Positions 26,209 through 33,365 of a stretch of 33,365 bases of DNA are shown here, piece by piece. The stretch is from NCBI GenBank assembly GCA_900544115.1, contig UQTW01000027.1, positions 1 through 33,365 on the forward strand, written 5' to 3'. Made by a program: the position numbers and the translations under genes. The stretch is from an uncultured Collinsella sp. (GTDB lineage Bacteria > Actinomycetota > Coriobacteriia > Coriobacteriales > Coriobacteriaceae). Below the pieces are notes generated by a model. It saw only the letters and a list, made by a program, of their open reading frames with translations. It ran no database searches and had not been told where the DNA came from. Within the stretch, counting starts at the first letter, position 1. Every line of letters begins with the position of its first letter.

Positions 26209-27591
26209 ATGATCATTACTCTGTGTGGTGGCGGATCCACCTTTACCCCCGGCATCGTCAAGTCCATCGCTCTGCGCAAGGACGAGCTCGACGTTGACGA
26301 GATTCGTCTGTACGACATCAACGAGGAACGCCAGCGCAAGATCGGCGTGCTCGTGGACTGGATTTTGCACGAGGACCTCGGCCTGGACATCAAGCTCACG
26401 GTGACCACCGACAAGGAGACTGCCTTTACGGACGCGAGCTTCGTGTTTGCCCAGATGCGCGTGGGCGGCTATGCCATGCGCGAGCAGGACGAGAAGATTC
26501 CGCTGCGTCACGGCTGCGTGGGCCAGGAGACCTGCGGTTGCGGCGGCCTTGCCTACGGCATGCGCACCATCTTCCCCATGGTCGAGCTGATTGACGACGT
26601 TGAGAAGTATGCCAAGAAGGACTACTGGATTCTCAACTACTCCAACCCCGCTGCCATCGTGTCTGAGGGCTGCCGCGTCCTGCGCCCCAACGCTCGCATC
26701 ATCAACATCTGCGACATGCCGATCGCGATTATCGACGTGGTTTGCGCCGCGCTCGATATCGACAAGAAGGATGTCGAGTACGATTACTTTGGTCTCAACC
26801 ACTTTGGTTGGTTCACCTCGATCCGCCACAAGGGCGAGGAGGTGCTCCCGCAGCTGCGCGAGTACATCAAGGAGCATGAGATCCTGCTGCCCGATTCGTA
26901 CCTCAAGGGCATGAGCTCGCTGATGTCCAAGAAGCCCGAGGAGGCCACCGACGAGCACCCCGAGCAGAACCGCCACACCAAGGGCAGCTGGTACTACGTC
27001 TGGAAGGGCGAGTACGAGATCATGGAGTGCTTCCCGGAGTACCTGCCCAACACGTACCTGAACTACTACCTGCAGCAGAAGGAGTTCGTCGAGCATTCCA
27101 ACCCCGAGCGCACCCGTGCTAACGAGGTTGAGGAGACGCGTGAGAAGAACCTCTTTGATGGTATCGATCACTACGAGAAGACGGGCGAGATCGACGAGAG
27201 CACGTTCTATGCGGGCAGCCACGGCGACTGGATTGCCGACCTGGCTATCGCTCTGAAGAACGACACCAAGCAGCGCTTCCTGGTCATTTGCGAGAACAAG
27301 GGCGCTATCCCCAACATGCCCTACGACGCTATGGTCGAGCTGCCTGCCTACATTGGCAAGAACGGCCCCGAGGTCATCAGCCGCGACAACATTCCTCTGT
27401 TCCAGCAAGGTCTTATGATGCAGCAGCTGAACTCCGAGAAGCTCGTGGTCGAGGCTACGATCGAGGGTTCGTACGAGAAGGCGCTCAAGGCCTTCACACT
27501 CAACAAGACCGTGCCGTCGATGAAGGTTGCCAAGGAAGTTCTCGACGACATGATCGAGGCCAACAAGGGTTACTGGCCCGAGCTTAAGTAA
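26209..27591 (+). CDS. 6-phospho-alpha-glucosidase, GH4 family
   Basis: 460 residues. The enzyme splits phosphorylated disaccharides delivered by the EIIBC to glucose 6-phosphate and sugar, using NAD+ and a divalent metal. The Rossmann motif is CGGGSTFTPG at residues 6-15. The metal and active-site block NICDMP has Cys168; Cys-Asp-Met-Pro is the form of alpha-specific members, whereas beta-specific ones have Cys-Asn-Val/Ile-Pro. The second ligand is His198 in GLNHFGWF. The start follows the EIIBC stop by 3 bp; GAAGGAG in the end of the EIIBC gene is its ribosome-binding site. It closes the operon; a strong hairpin follows. Confidence 0.94.
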   Translation: MIITLCGGGSTFTPGIVKSIALRKDELDVDEIRLYDINEERQRKIGVLVDWILHEDLGLDIKLTVTTDKETAFTDASFVFAQMRVGGYAMREQDEKIPLRHGCVGQETCGCGGLAYGMRTIFPMVELIDDVEKYAKKDYWILNYSNPAAIVSEGCRVLRPNARIINICDMPIAIIDVVCAALDIDKKDVEYDYFGLNHFGWFTSIRHKGEEVLPQLREYIKEHEILLPDSYLKGMSSLMSKKPEEATDEHPEQNRHTKGSWYYVWKGEYEIMECFPEYLPNTYLNYYLQQKEFVEHSNPERTRANEVEETREKNLFDGIDHYEKTGEIDESTFYAGSHGDWIADLAIALKNDTKQRFLVICENKGAIPNMPYDAMVELPAYIGKNGPEVISRDNIPLFQQGLMMQQLNSEKLVVEATIEGSYEKALKAFTLNKTVPSMKVAKEVLDDMIEANKGYWPELK

Positions 27592-27623
27592 AAGCAACAG
27601 GGTCGCTGACCGCATACCTAGAG

Positions 27624-27661
27624 CAATGCCCCGTCCACGTGATTGCGTGGACGGGGCATTG
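27624..27661 (+). terminator. Strong hairpin after the PTS operon
   Basis: A perfect 16-bp stem (27624-27639 with 27646-27661) closes a 6-nt loop TGATTG. There is no T tract after it, so it may act as a 3' stabiliser or a weak terminator. No other terminator is visible before the next gene. Confidence 0.65.
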
Positions 27662-27846
27662 TCATTGGTAACGCGTTTTATCAAATATGGCATTTATCTG
27701 CGGAAATGTTCGTTTTCACCGCTAAGGACGACGTTTCATACCGCCTGCCGAACCGTGTCGCTGCCAAACAATTTTATAGGTCAGTGTTGTGCGTGTAGCA
27801 ACTTCGCTCGGTCTCGCCTCCGGGCTGCCATGTGAGAGGGGATCTT

Positions 27847-29679
27847 ATGGCTCGACTGCACGTAATGGAACGCAGCCACGCTCAGGCCGTCATGGACGAC
27901 CTGCACGATGCGCTCGGACGCCGTCTGGCGGTGAGTTCGCTCGCCCCGTGTCCCGTTGAGTTTACGGCAGCGCTCGTTAACCTGTGCTCCACCCAGAGCT
28001 GCGGCAAGTGCACACCCTGCCGTGTGGGCCTGAGCGCGCTGAGCGACCTGCTCGCCGATGTGCTCGAAGGGCGCGCCGATGAGTCCACGCTCAACCTGAT
28101 TGAGCGCACGGCCCGCACCATCTACCTTTCGAGCGACTGCGCCATCGGCTACGAAGCCGGCGCCATGGCACTCACGGCCATTCGCGGCTTCCGTGACGAT
28201 TTTGAGCATCACATCCGCGAGCACTCCTGCGGCTTTGACCGCGAGGCCCGCGTCCCGTGTGTCTCGGGCTGCCCGGCGCACGTCGACATTCCCGGTTACA
28301 TTTCGCTGGTCGAGGCCGGCCGCTATGCTGATGCCGTCAAGGTCATCCGCAAGAACAATCCGCTGCCGCTCGTCTGCGGCTTGGTGTGCGAGCATCCCTG
28401 CGAGATGCACTGCCGCCGTGGTATGGTCGACGACCCCATGAATATCCTCGCCCTCAAGCGTTTTGCCGTCGAGCACAGTGACCTCAACGATCACAAGCCG
28501 CATGTGGTGGACAACACCGGTAAGCGCGTCGCCGTGATCGGCGGCGGCCCGGCCGGCCTTTCCTGCGCCTATTATTTGGCCGTGATGGGCCACAAGGTGA
28601 CGATTTTTGAGCAGCGTCACCACCTGGGCGGCATGCTGCGCTACGGCATTCCCAGCTACCGTCTGCCGCGCGAGCGCCTACAGGCCGAGATCGACTGGAT
28701 CCTGAGCTCCGGCATCGACGTGGAGCTCGACCACTCCGTCAACGGCGAGGAGCTTGCCCGTCTGCGCGACGAGTTCGATGCCGTCTACCTGGCCATCGGT
28801 GCCCACAGCGATAAGAAGCTCGGCCTTCCGGGCGAAGAGGCGCTCGGCGTGGAGTCGGCCGTCAAGATGCTGCGTGCCATCGGCGACGACGAGCTGCCCA
28901 ACCTGGGCGGCCGGCGTGTGTGCGTCATCGGCGGCGGCAACGTTGCCATGGACGTGGCTCGCTCTGCCGTGCGCTGCGGTGCCGAAAAGGTAAGCATCGT
29001 CTACCGCCGTCGCATCTGCGACATGACGGCCCAGGACGCCGAGATCGCCGGCGCCCAGGCCGAGGGCTGCGAGGTGCTGGAGCTGACGGCCCCGCTCGCC
29101 ATCGAGACCGGCGAGGACGGTCGCGTGTGCGGCCTGCGCGTGCAACCGCAGATTATCGGCGAGCCCCGCCGTGGTCGCCCGGCCCCGCGTGCCGCCGCTA
29201 CGCCCGAGCGTGTCATCCCCTGCGAGCGCGTGTTTGTGGCCATTGGCCAGGACATCGATTCCAAGCCGTTTGAGGAGATGGGCATTGCCTGCAAGTGGGG
29301 CTGCGTCGTCACCGACTCGGACGGCGCCGTGCCCAACTTCGACGGCCTCTTTAGCGGCGGCGACTGCCAGACCGGCCCCGCCACCGTCATCCGCGCCATC
29401 AACGCTGGCCGTGTGGCCTCGGCAAACATTGACCGCTACCTGGGCTTTGATCACAAGATCAAGCTCGAGGTCGAGCTGCCGACCGTCCAGTTTAAGGGCA
29501 AGCACGAGTGCGGTCGCTGCGAGCTGGGCGAGCGCGAGGCCGGCGAGCGTATTCACGATTGGAATCTGGTCGAGCAAGGTCTCACCGAGCAGGAGGCGCG
29601 CCAGGAGGCGAGCCGCTGCCTGCGTTGCGATCACTTTGGCTTTGGCGCGTTCCGCGGAGGGAGGAACCTGGAATGGTAG
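27847..29679 (+). CDS. NuoF-like iron-sulfur domain fused to GltD-like FAD/NAD(P) oxidoreductase
   Basis: 610 residues. Residues 30-125 contain the NuoF-type 4Fe-4S site (SCGKCTPCRVG, Cys52/55/58, and Cys98 in SSDCAIG) but not the FMN/NADH domain of NuoF. Next comes the GltD-type Cys-rich domain (VPCVSGCPAHVDIPGY, CGLVCEHPCEMHC), then FAD binding (VIGGGPAGLSCAYYLA) and a second nucleotide-binding motif (VIGGGNVAMDVARSAVRCG). The C-terminal GGDCQTGPATVIRAIN completes the FAD site, and a late Cys cluster (CGRCELG, CLRCDHFG) may bind another cluster. ATG 27847 follows GAGAGGGG. The stop overlaps the hydrogenase start by 7 bp. It likely links NAD(P)H to the hydrogenase; the direction of flow is unknown. 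Confidence 0.9.
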   Translation: MARLHVMERSHAQAVMDDLHDALGRRLAVSSLAPCPVEFTAALVNLCSTQSCGKCTPCRVGLSALSDLLADVLEGRADESTLNLIERTARTIYLSSDCAIGYEAGAMALTAIRGFRDDFEHHIREHSCGFDREARVPCVSGCPAHVDIPGYISLVEAGRYADAVKVIRKNNPLPLVCGLVCEHPCEMHCRRGMVDDPMNILALKRFAVEHSDLNDHKPHVVDNTGKRVAVIGGGPAGLSCAYYLAVMGHKVTIFEQRHHLGGMLRYGIPSYRLPRERLQAEIDWILSSGIDVELDHSVNGEELARLRDEFDAVYLAIGAHSDKKLGLPGEEALGVESAVKMLRAIGDDELPNLGGRRVCVIGGGNVAMDVARSAVRCGAEKVSIVYRRRICDMTAQDAEIAGAQAEGCEVLELTAPLAIETGEDGRVCGLRVQPQIIGEPRRGRPAPRAAATPERVIPCERVFVAIGQDIDSKPFEEMGIACKWGCVVTDSDGAVPNFDGLFSGGDCQTGPATVIRAINAGRVASANIDRYLGFDHKIKLEVELPTVQFKGKHECGRCELGEREAGERIHDWNLVEQGLTEQEARQEASRCLRCDHFGFGAFRGGRNLEW

Positions 29680-31484
29680 AGCCCAACAACACCACCGTCA
29701 GCGACAACACCGAAAACGGAGCGCATAACATGGTCAAGCTCACTATCGATAATTGCGAGGTCGTGGTTCCCGAGCACACCACGATCCTGGATGCGGCCAG
29801 GTCCGTCAGCATCCAGATTCCCACCCTGTGCTACCTGCGCGATCTAAACGAGATCGGCGGCTGCCGCGTATGCGTGGTCGAGGTTGAGGGCTGCGACCAG
29901 CTGGTTGCCGCCTGCAACAACTACGTGCTCGACGGCATGGTGGTCCACACCAACAGCCCCAAGGCCCGCGAGGCGCGTCGCACCAACGTGCAGCTGCTGC
30001 TGTCCCAGCACGATTCGCAGTGCACGAGCTGCGTGCGCAGCGGCAACTGCAACTTTCAGACCATCGCCAACGATCTGGGCATTTTCTATCTGCCGTATCA
30101 AAGGCATTTGGCGGGCGAGGGCTGGGATTTCGATTTTCCCATCATCCGCGAAAACGACAAGTGCATTAAATGCATGCGCTGCATCAAGGTGTGCGAGAGC
30201 GTGCAGGGCCTAGGGATTTGGGACCTGACCAACCGCGCCACGCATACCGCCGTGGGTACCCGCGGGCGCGCACCGATCGGCAAGACCGATTGCGTCGCGT
30301 GCGGCCAGTGCATTACACATTGTCCGACGGGCGCCCTGCGCGAGCGCGACGATACCGAGACCGTGTTTGACGCGCTCGCTAATCCCGACAAGATCGTGCT
30401 GGTGCAGATCGCGCCGGCCGTGCGCAGCGCCTGGGGCGAGGAACTCGGCATATCTCGCGAGGAGGCCACCGTTGAGCGCCTGGCCTGCGCGCTGCGCCGC
30501 GTGGGCTTTGAGTACGTGTTCGACACCGATTTCTCGGCCGACCTCACCATTATGGAGGAGGGATCCGAACTGATCGAGCGCCTGGGCGCCGCCGCCAAGG
30601 GCGAGGGCGACAGCCGCGGCTGGCCCATGTTTACGAGCTGCTGCCCGGGCTGGGTGCGCTTTGTGAAGGCGCGCTATCCGGAGTTTGTCGACAGCCTGTC
30701 CACGTCCAAGTCGCCGCAGCAGATGTTCGGCGCTATTGCCAAGACCTACTACGCCAAGGTGCTGGGCGTGGAGTCCGAGCGCCTGTTCGTGGTGTCCGTT
30801 ATGCCGTGCACGGCCAAGAAGGCCGAGTGCGCGCTGCCGAGCATGGTGGGCGAGGACGGCACGCCCGATGTGGACGTTGCGCTGACGGTGCGCGAGATGG
30901 TGCGCATGATCCGTGCGAGCCACGTGAGCGTTGACACGCTGGTCGAGGAGCCGCTCGATACGCCGCTGGGCTTTGGCACGGGCGCGGGCGTGATCTTTGG
31001 CGCCACGGGCGGCGTGATGGAGGCAGCCGTGCGCTCGGCATATTACCTGGTGACGGGCAAGAACCCCGATGCGGACTTCTTTACCGATGTGCGCGGCCTG
31101 GACGGCTGGAAAGAAGCCGTCGCCGATATCGATGGCACCAAGGTGCGCGTCGCCGTGGCGCACGGGCTGGGTAACGCCGCCCGCCTGCTCGACGCGATTC
31201 GCGACGGCCGTGCGAGCTATGACTTCGTCGAGGTCATGGCGTGCCCGGACGGCTGCGTCGGTGGCGGCGGTCAGCCCATCCACGACGGCTGCGAGCTGGC
31301 GGCCGAGCGCGGCCAGGTGCTGTGGGGCCTGGATGCCGCTGCGGACATTCGCTTCTCGCACGAGAACCCCGATGTTCAGGCGTGCTACCGCGAGTTTTTG
31401 GGCGCGCCGCTCTCGCCGCTGGCCGAGGAGTTGCTGCATACCGACCATCACGCCTGGTCGATGCCTAACGAGGGGAAGTGCTAA
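29673..31484 (+). CDS. hydA: [FeFe]-hydrogenase, catalytic subunit
   Basis: 603 residues; it interconverts protons and H2 at the H-cluster. N-terminal chain of clusters: a 2Fe-2S site (Cys53, 64, 67, 81), a His-Cys3 4Fe-4S site (His113, Cys117, 120, 126) and two 4Fe-4S sites (Cys164/167/170/174, Cys207/210/213/217). The H-cluster motifs are complete: TSCCPGW (321-327), MPCTAKKAE (377-385) and EVMACPDGCVGGGGQP (520-535). This is the monomeric CpI-like domain plan. No signal peptide, so it is cytoplasmic. AGGGAGG precedes ATG 29673. It follows the NuoF/GltD-like gene with overlap, so they form one unit; maturases HydE, F and G are not in the window. Pairing with a GltD-like flavoprotein suggests NAD(P)H coupling. 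Confidence 0.97.
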   Translation: MVEPNNTTVSDNTENGAHNMVKLTIDNCEVVVPEHTTILDAARSVSIQIPTLCYLRDLNEIGGCRVCVVEVEGCDQLVAACNNYVLDGMVVHTNSPKAREARRTNVQLLLSQHDSQCTSCVRSGNCNFQTIANDLGIFYLPYQRHLAGEGWDFDFPIIRENDKCIKCMRCIKVCESVQGLGIWDLTNRATHTAVGTRGRAPIGKTDCVACGQCITHCPTGALRERDDTETVFDALANPDKIVLVQIAPAVRSAWGEELGISREEATVERLACALRRVGFEYVFDTDFSADLTIMEEGSELIERLGAAAKGEGDSRGWPMFTSCCPGWVRFVKARYPEFVDSLSTSKSPQQMFGAIAKTYYAKVLGVESERLFVVSVMPCTAKKAECALPSMVGEDGTPDVDVALTVREMVRMIRASHVSVDTLVEEPLDTPLGFGTGAGVIFGATGGVMEAAVRSAYYLVTGKNPDADFFTDVRGLDGWKEAVADIDGTKVRVAVAHGLGNAARLLDAIRDGRASYDFVEVMACPDGCVGGGGQPIHDGCELAAERGQVLWGLDAAADIRFSHENPDVQACYREFLGAPLSPLAEELLHTDHHAWSMPNEGKC

Positions 31485-31486
31485 CG

Positions 31487-32542
31487 ATGCGCGCGTTTGA
31501 TGTTGAGATGACGCGCCGGGGGTTTGCCTCGGCGCTCGCCGTGGGCGCGTTGTCGCTTGCGCTCGCGGGCTGTGGCGGCGGGGCTGTCGGTGCCGGGTCC
31601 GCCGCGGGCTCGGCTGCCACGGACGGCGCCGGTGCTGCTGCGGAGCCGGTTGAGGTGCACGTCGCCTCGCTCAAGGGCCCGACGTCGATCGGTCTGGTGA
31701 GGTTTATGGACCAGGCGGCGAGCGGCGAGACGGATAACGAGTTCGACTTTGCGATCAGCGCCGCAGCCGACGAGATCGTGCCCAAGGTCATTCAGGGCGA
31801 TGTCGATATCGCCCTAGTGCCCGCCAACGTGGCGAGCGTGCTCTACAACAAGACCGAAGGCGCGGTGCAGGTCATCGACATCAACACGCTGGGCGTGCTG
31901 AGCGTTGTGACGGGCGATGCGAGTGTGGCCTCGTTTGGCGATCTGGCGGGCCATACCGTCTATATGACGGGCAAGGGCACCACGCCGGAGTACGTCATGA
32001 ACTACCTGCTGGAGCGCGCGGGCCTGACCGGCCAGGTGACGCTCGAGTTTAAGAGCGAGCCCACCGAGGTGCTGTCGGCCCTGCTTGCCGATCCGTCTGC
32101 TGTGGGCGTGCTGCCCGAGCCGTTCAAGACCGCCGCCATCGCCAAGAGCGAAGGCAAGCTGTCGGCTCCGGTAAGTCTGACCGATGTGTGGGATGAGCTG
32201 GCAGGTGACACGGGCTCGCGCCTGCTGACGGGCGTGACCGTGGTGCGCCGTTCCTTTGCCGAGGAGCATCCCGACGCCGTGGCGGAATTCTTGCGCTGCC
32301 ATGAGGCGAGCGTGAAAGCCGTCAATGCGGCGCCGGCAGATTGGGCTCAGGCCGTGGTCGATGCGGGCATCGTGGATAACGCCACGATTGCCGAAAAGGC
32401 GATTCCCGGGTGCATGCTCGTGTGCCAGACGGGGAAGGATATGAAGGCGGCGCTCGGTGGGTACCTGCAGGTGCTGGCCGATGCGGACGCGAGCGCCGTG
32501 GGCGGCAAGCTCCCGGCTGACGATTTCTACTACATGGAGTAG
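31487..32542 (+). CDS. ABC transporter substrate-binding lipoprotein, NitT/TauT (NMT1-like) type
   Basis: 351 residues. The signal sequence has a twin-arginine-like TRRGF at 9-13, a hydrophobic stretch and a lipobox LAGC with Cys29, so the protein is a lipoprotein anchored outside the membrane, perhaps exported folded by Tat. A Gly/Ala/Ser-rich linker follows. The mature part has the two-lobed binding fold of the SsuA/NMT1 type (VASLKGPTSIGLVRFM, VDIALVPANVASVLYN, LPEPFKTAA). Such proteins bind nitrate, taurine, sulfonates or thiamine precursors; the ligand here is unknown. The start is 2 bp after the hydrogenase stop with GAGGGGAAG before it, so it belongs to the same transcript. A permease follows. 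Confidence 0.9.
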   Translation: MRAFDVEMTRRGFASALAVGALSLALAGCGGGAVGAGSAAGSAATDGAGAAAEPVEVHVASLKGPTSIGLVRFMDQAASGETDNEFDFAISAAADEIVPKVIQGDVDIALVPANVASVLYNKTEGAVQVIDINTLGVLSVVTGDASVASFGDLAGHTVYMTGKGTTPEYVMNYLLERAGLTGQVTLEFKSEPTEVLSALLADPSAVGVLPEPFKTAAIAKSEGKLSAPVSLTDVWDELAGDTGSRLLTGVTVVRRSFAEEHPDAVAEFLRCHEASVKAVNAAPADWAQAVVDAGIVDNATIAEKAIPGCMLVCQTGKDMKAALGGYLQVLADADASAVGGKLPADDFYYME

Positions 32543-32545
32543 CCC

Positions 32546-33365
32546 GTGCGTGCGTTTGCTCGACAAATGACAGAGCGTATGAAGGCGGTGGCGGCAGCAG
32601 GTGCCGTCGCCGCCTTTTGGCTTGCCGTGTGGGTGCTGGTGGCGGCGTTGGTAGCGCAGCCGCTGATCTTGCCGGGGCCGGGTGCTGTTGCCTTGGCGCT
32701 GCTGCGCCTGGTGTGCGATGGCGGTACCTGGGCGATTTTGGCGGGCTCGGGCGCGCGAATATTGGGCGGGCTGGCGCTTGCCGCGGTGTGCGGCGGCGTG
32801 CTGGCGGGAGTCTCGGTGCGGTCGCGTGCGTTTGCGCACCTGGTGGCTCCGGCACTGTCGTTTGTAAAGGCGACGCCGGTTGCCTGCGTGGTGGTCCTGC
32901 TGCTCATTTGGTTGGGGTCGGCACGTGTGAGCATCGCGGCGGTCTTTTTGATGGCGCTGCCGGGCGTGTATTTTTCGCTGGCCGAGGGCTTGGCACAGGT
33001 GAATAAACCGCTGGAGCAGATGTTCCGTCTGCATGGCGTGCGCGGCTGGCGACTGTTTTGCGCCCATACCTGGCGCGAAGTCCTGCCGTTTGTGCTTTCG
33101 TGTGCGCGTGCCGTGATTGGCATGAGCTGGAAGGCCGGCGTGGCAGCCGAGCTGATCGGCATGGCGGTGGGCACCGTGGGTGAGCGCATCTATCAGGCGA
33201 AGCTTTTGATTGAGACGGCCGACCTGCTGGCTTGGACCGTGCTGGTCGTTGCCGCCTCGTGGGCGTGTGAGCGCGTGCTGGTGTGGCTGCTGCGGGTTTC
33301 GGGGCCCGTGGCGTGGGGTGCGGCCGTGCGGGCGCATGGGCGCGGCGCTCGCGGGCGTGCGGGGG
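32546..33365 (+). CDS. ABC transporter permease, partial at 3' end
   Basis: An open frame of 273 codons runs from GTG 32546 to the window edge without a stop. It encodes a membrane protein of the SsuC/TauC type with several hydrophobic segments (AVWVLVAALVAQPLILP, LAAVCGGVLAGVSV, CVVVLLLIWLGS, VLVVAASWACERVLVWLL). The cytoplasmic loop that contacts the ATPase is seen as LHGVRGWRLFCAHTWREVLP, followed by GMSWKAGVAAELIG. GGAG (32536-32539) lies 6 nt before the GTG, inside the end of the lipoprotein gene. It pairs with the lipoprotein; the ATPase gene must lie beyond the window. The last stretch is Gly/Arg/Ala-rich and may be close to the true end. Confidence 0.88.
   Translation, partial: MRAFARQMTERMKAVAAAGAVAAFWLAVWVLVAALVAQPLILPGPGAVALALLRLVCDGGTWAILAGSGARILGGLALAAVCGGVLAGVSVRSRAFAHLVAPALSFVKATPVACVVVLLLIWLGSARVSIAAVFLMALPGVYFSLAEGLAQVNKPLEQMFRLHGVRGWRLFCAHTWREVLPFVLSCARAVIGMSWKAGVAAELIGMAVGTVGERIYQAKLLIETADLLAWTVLVVAASWACERVLVWLLRVSGPVAWGAAVRAHGRGARGRAG

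Noticed and set aside
24643..27693. 1016-codon minus-strand frame opposite EIIBC and the GH4 gene
   Set aside because: It spans two well-identified genes and their junction and shows no protein family character.

Overview
The window is about 33 kb of GC-rich, gene-dense DNA. It is most likely from a strictly anaerobic gut actinobacterium of the class Coriobacteriia, and a Collinsella-like organism fits best. The reasons are the codon usage, the CsoR/CopZ/CopA set, an actinobacterial AbiEi-like/DUF559 protein, an [FeFe]-hydrogenase, and rubredoxin and EFR1-type ferredoxin genes next to PTS sugar uptake. The assignment is inferred from gene content; no 16S gene or database search was available.

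Layout. 1-2.5 kb: the 3' end of a tRNA, a TPR protein overlapping smpB, then a flavin reductase-like protein and a 47-residue rubredoxin. 2.6-4.4 kb: an NRAMP metal transporter on the minus strand with hairpin-repeat arrays on both sides. 4.5-10.7 kb: gltB-gltD, glutamate synthase. 11-15 kb: an unknown protein, a DUF559/AbiEi-like protein bracketed by two more hairpin arrays, and an amidohydrolase. 15-18.7 kb, minus strand: copper homeostasis (copA, copZ, csoR) and a zinc-ribbon membrane protein, with a CsoR-type operator before copA. 18.8-21.5 kb: a fifth hairpin array and a DEAD-box RNA helicase with a long Arg/Gly-rich tail. 21.5-22.8 kb: a possible small inverted-repeat element and an EFR1-family flavodoxin/ferredoxin protein. 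23.1-27.6 kb: a complete alpha-glucoside uptake operon (EIIA, BglG/LicT antiterminator, EIIBC, GH4 6-phospho-alpha-glucosidase). 27.8 kb to the end: a NuoF/GltD-like flavoprotein, an [FeFe]-hydrogenase, and an ABC substrate-binding lipoprotein and permease; the permease runs off the window.

The most unusual signal is a family of twelve palindromic units, each 59 bp, in five intergenic arrays (2608-2826, 4231-4369, 11828-11966, 13103-13322, 18775-18913). Within an array the units repeat every 80 bp (81 once), leaving a 21-22 bp spacer. Each unit has 17-nt arms around a 25-nt centre that is often A-rich and partly self-complementary. Arm changes are often compensated. Arrays have a polarity: the first unit starts TGTCTC, non-last units are nearly always followed by AA, and the last unit is always followed by TTT. 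I do not know a described element with these properties. One gene, the DUF559/AbiEi-like protein, has an array on each side, which makes it a speculative partner.

Metabolically the genes fit a fermentative life style: sugars enter by PTS, reducing equivalents can leave as hydrogen, ammonia is assimilated through GltBD, and small redox carriers (rubredoxin, ferredoxin) plus metal uptake and copper export support an iron-sulfur-rich proteome.
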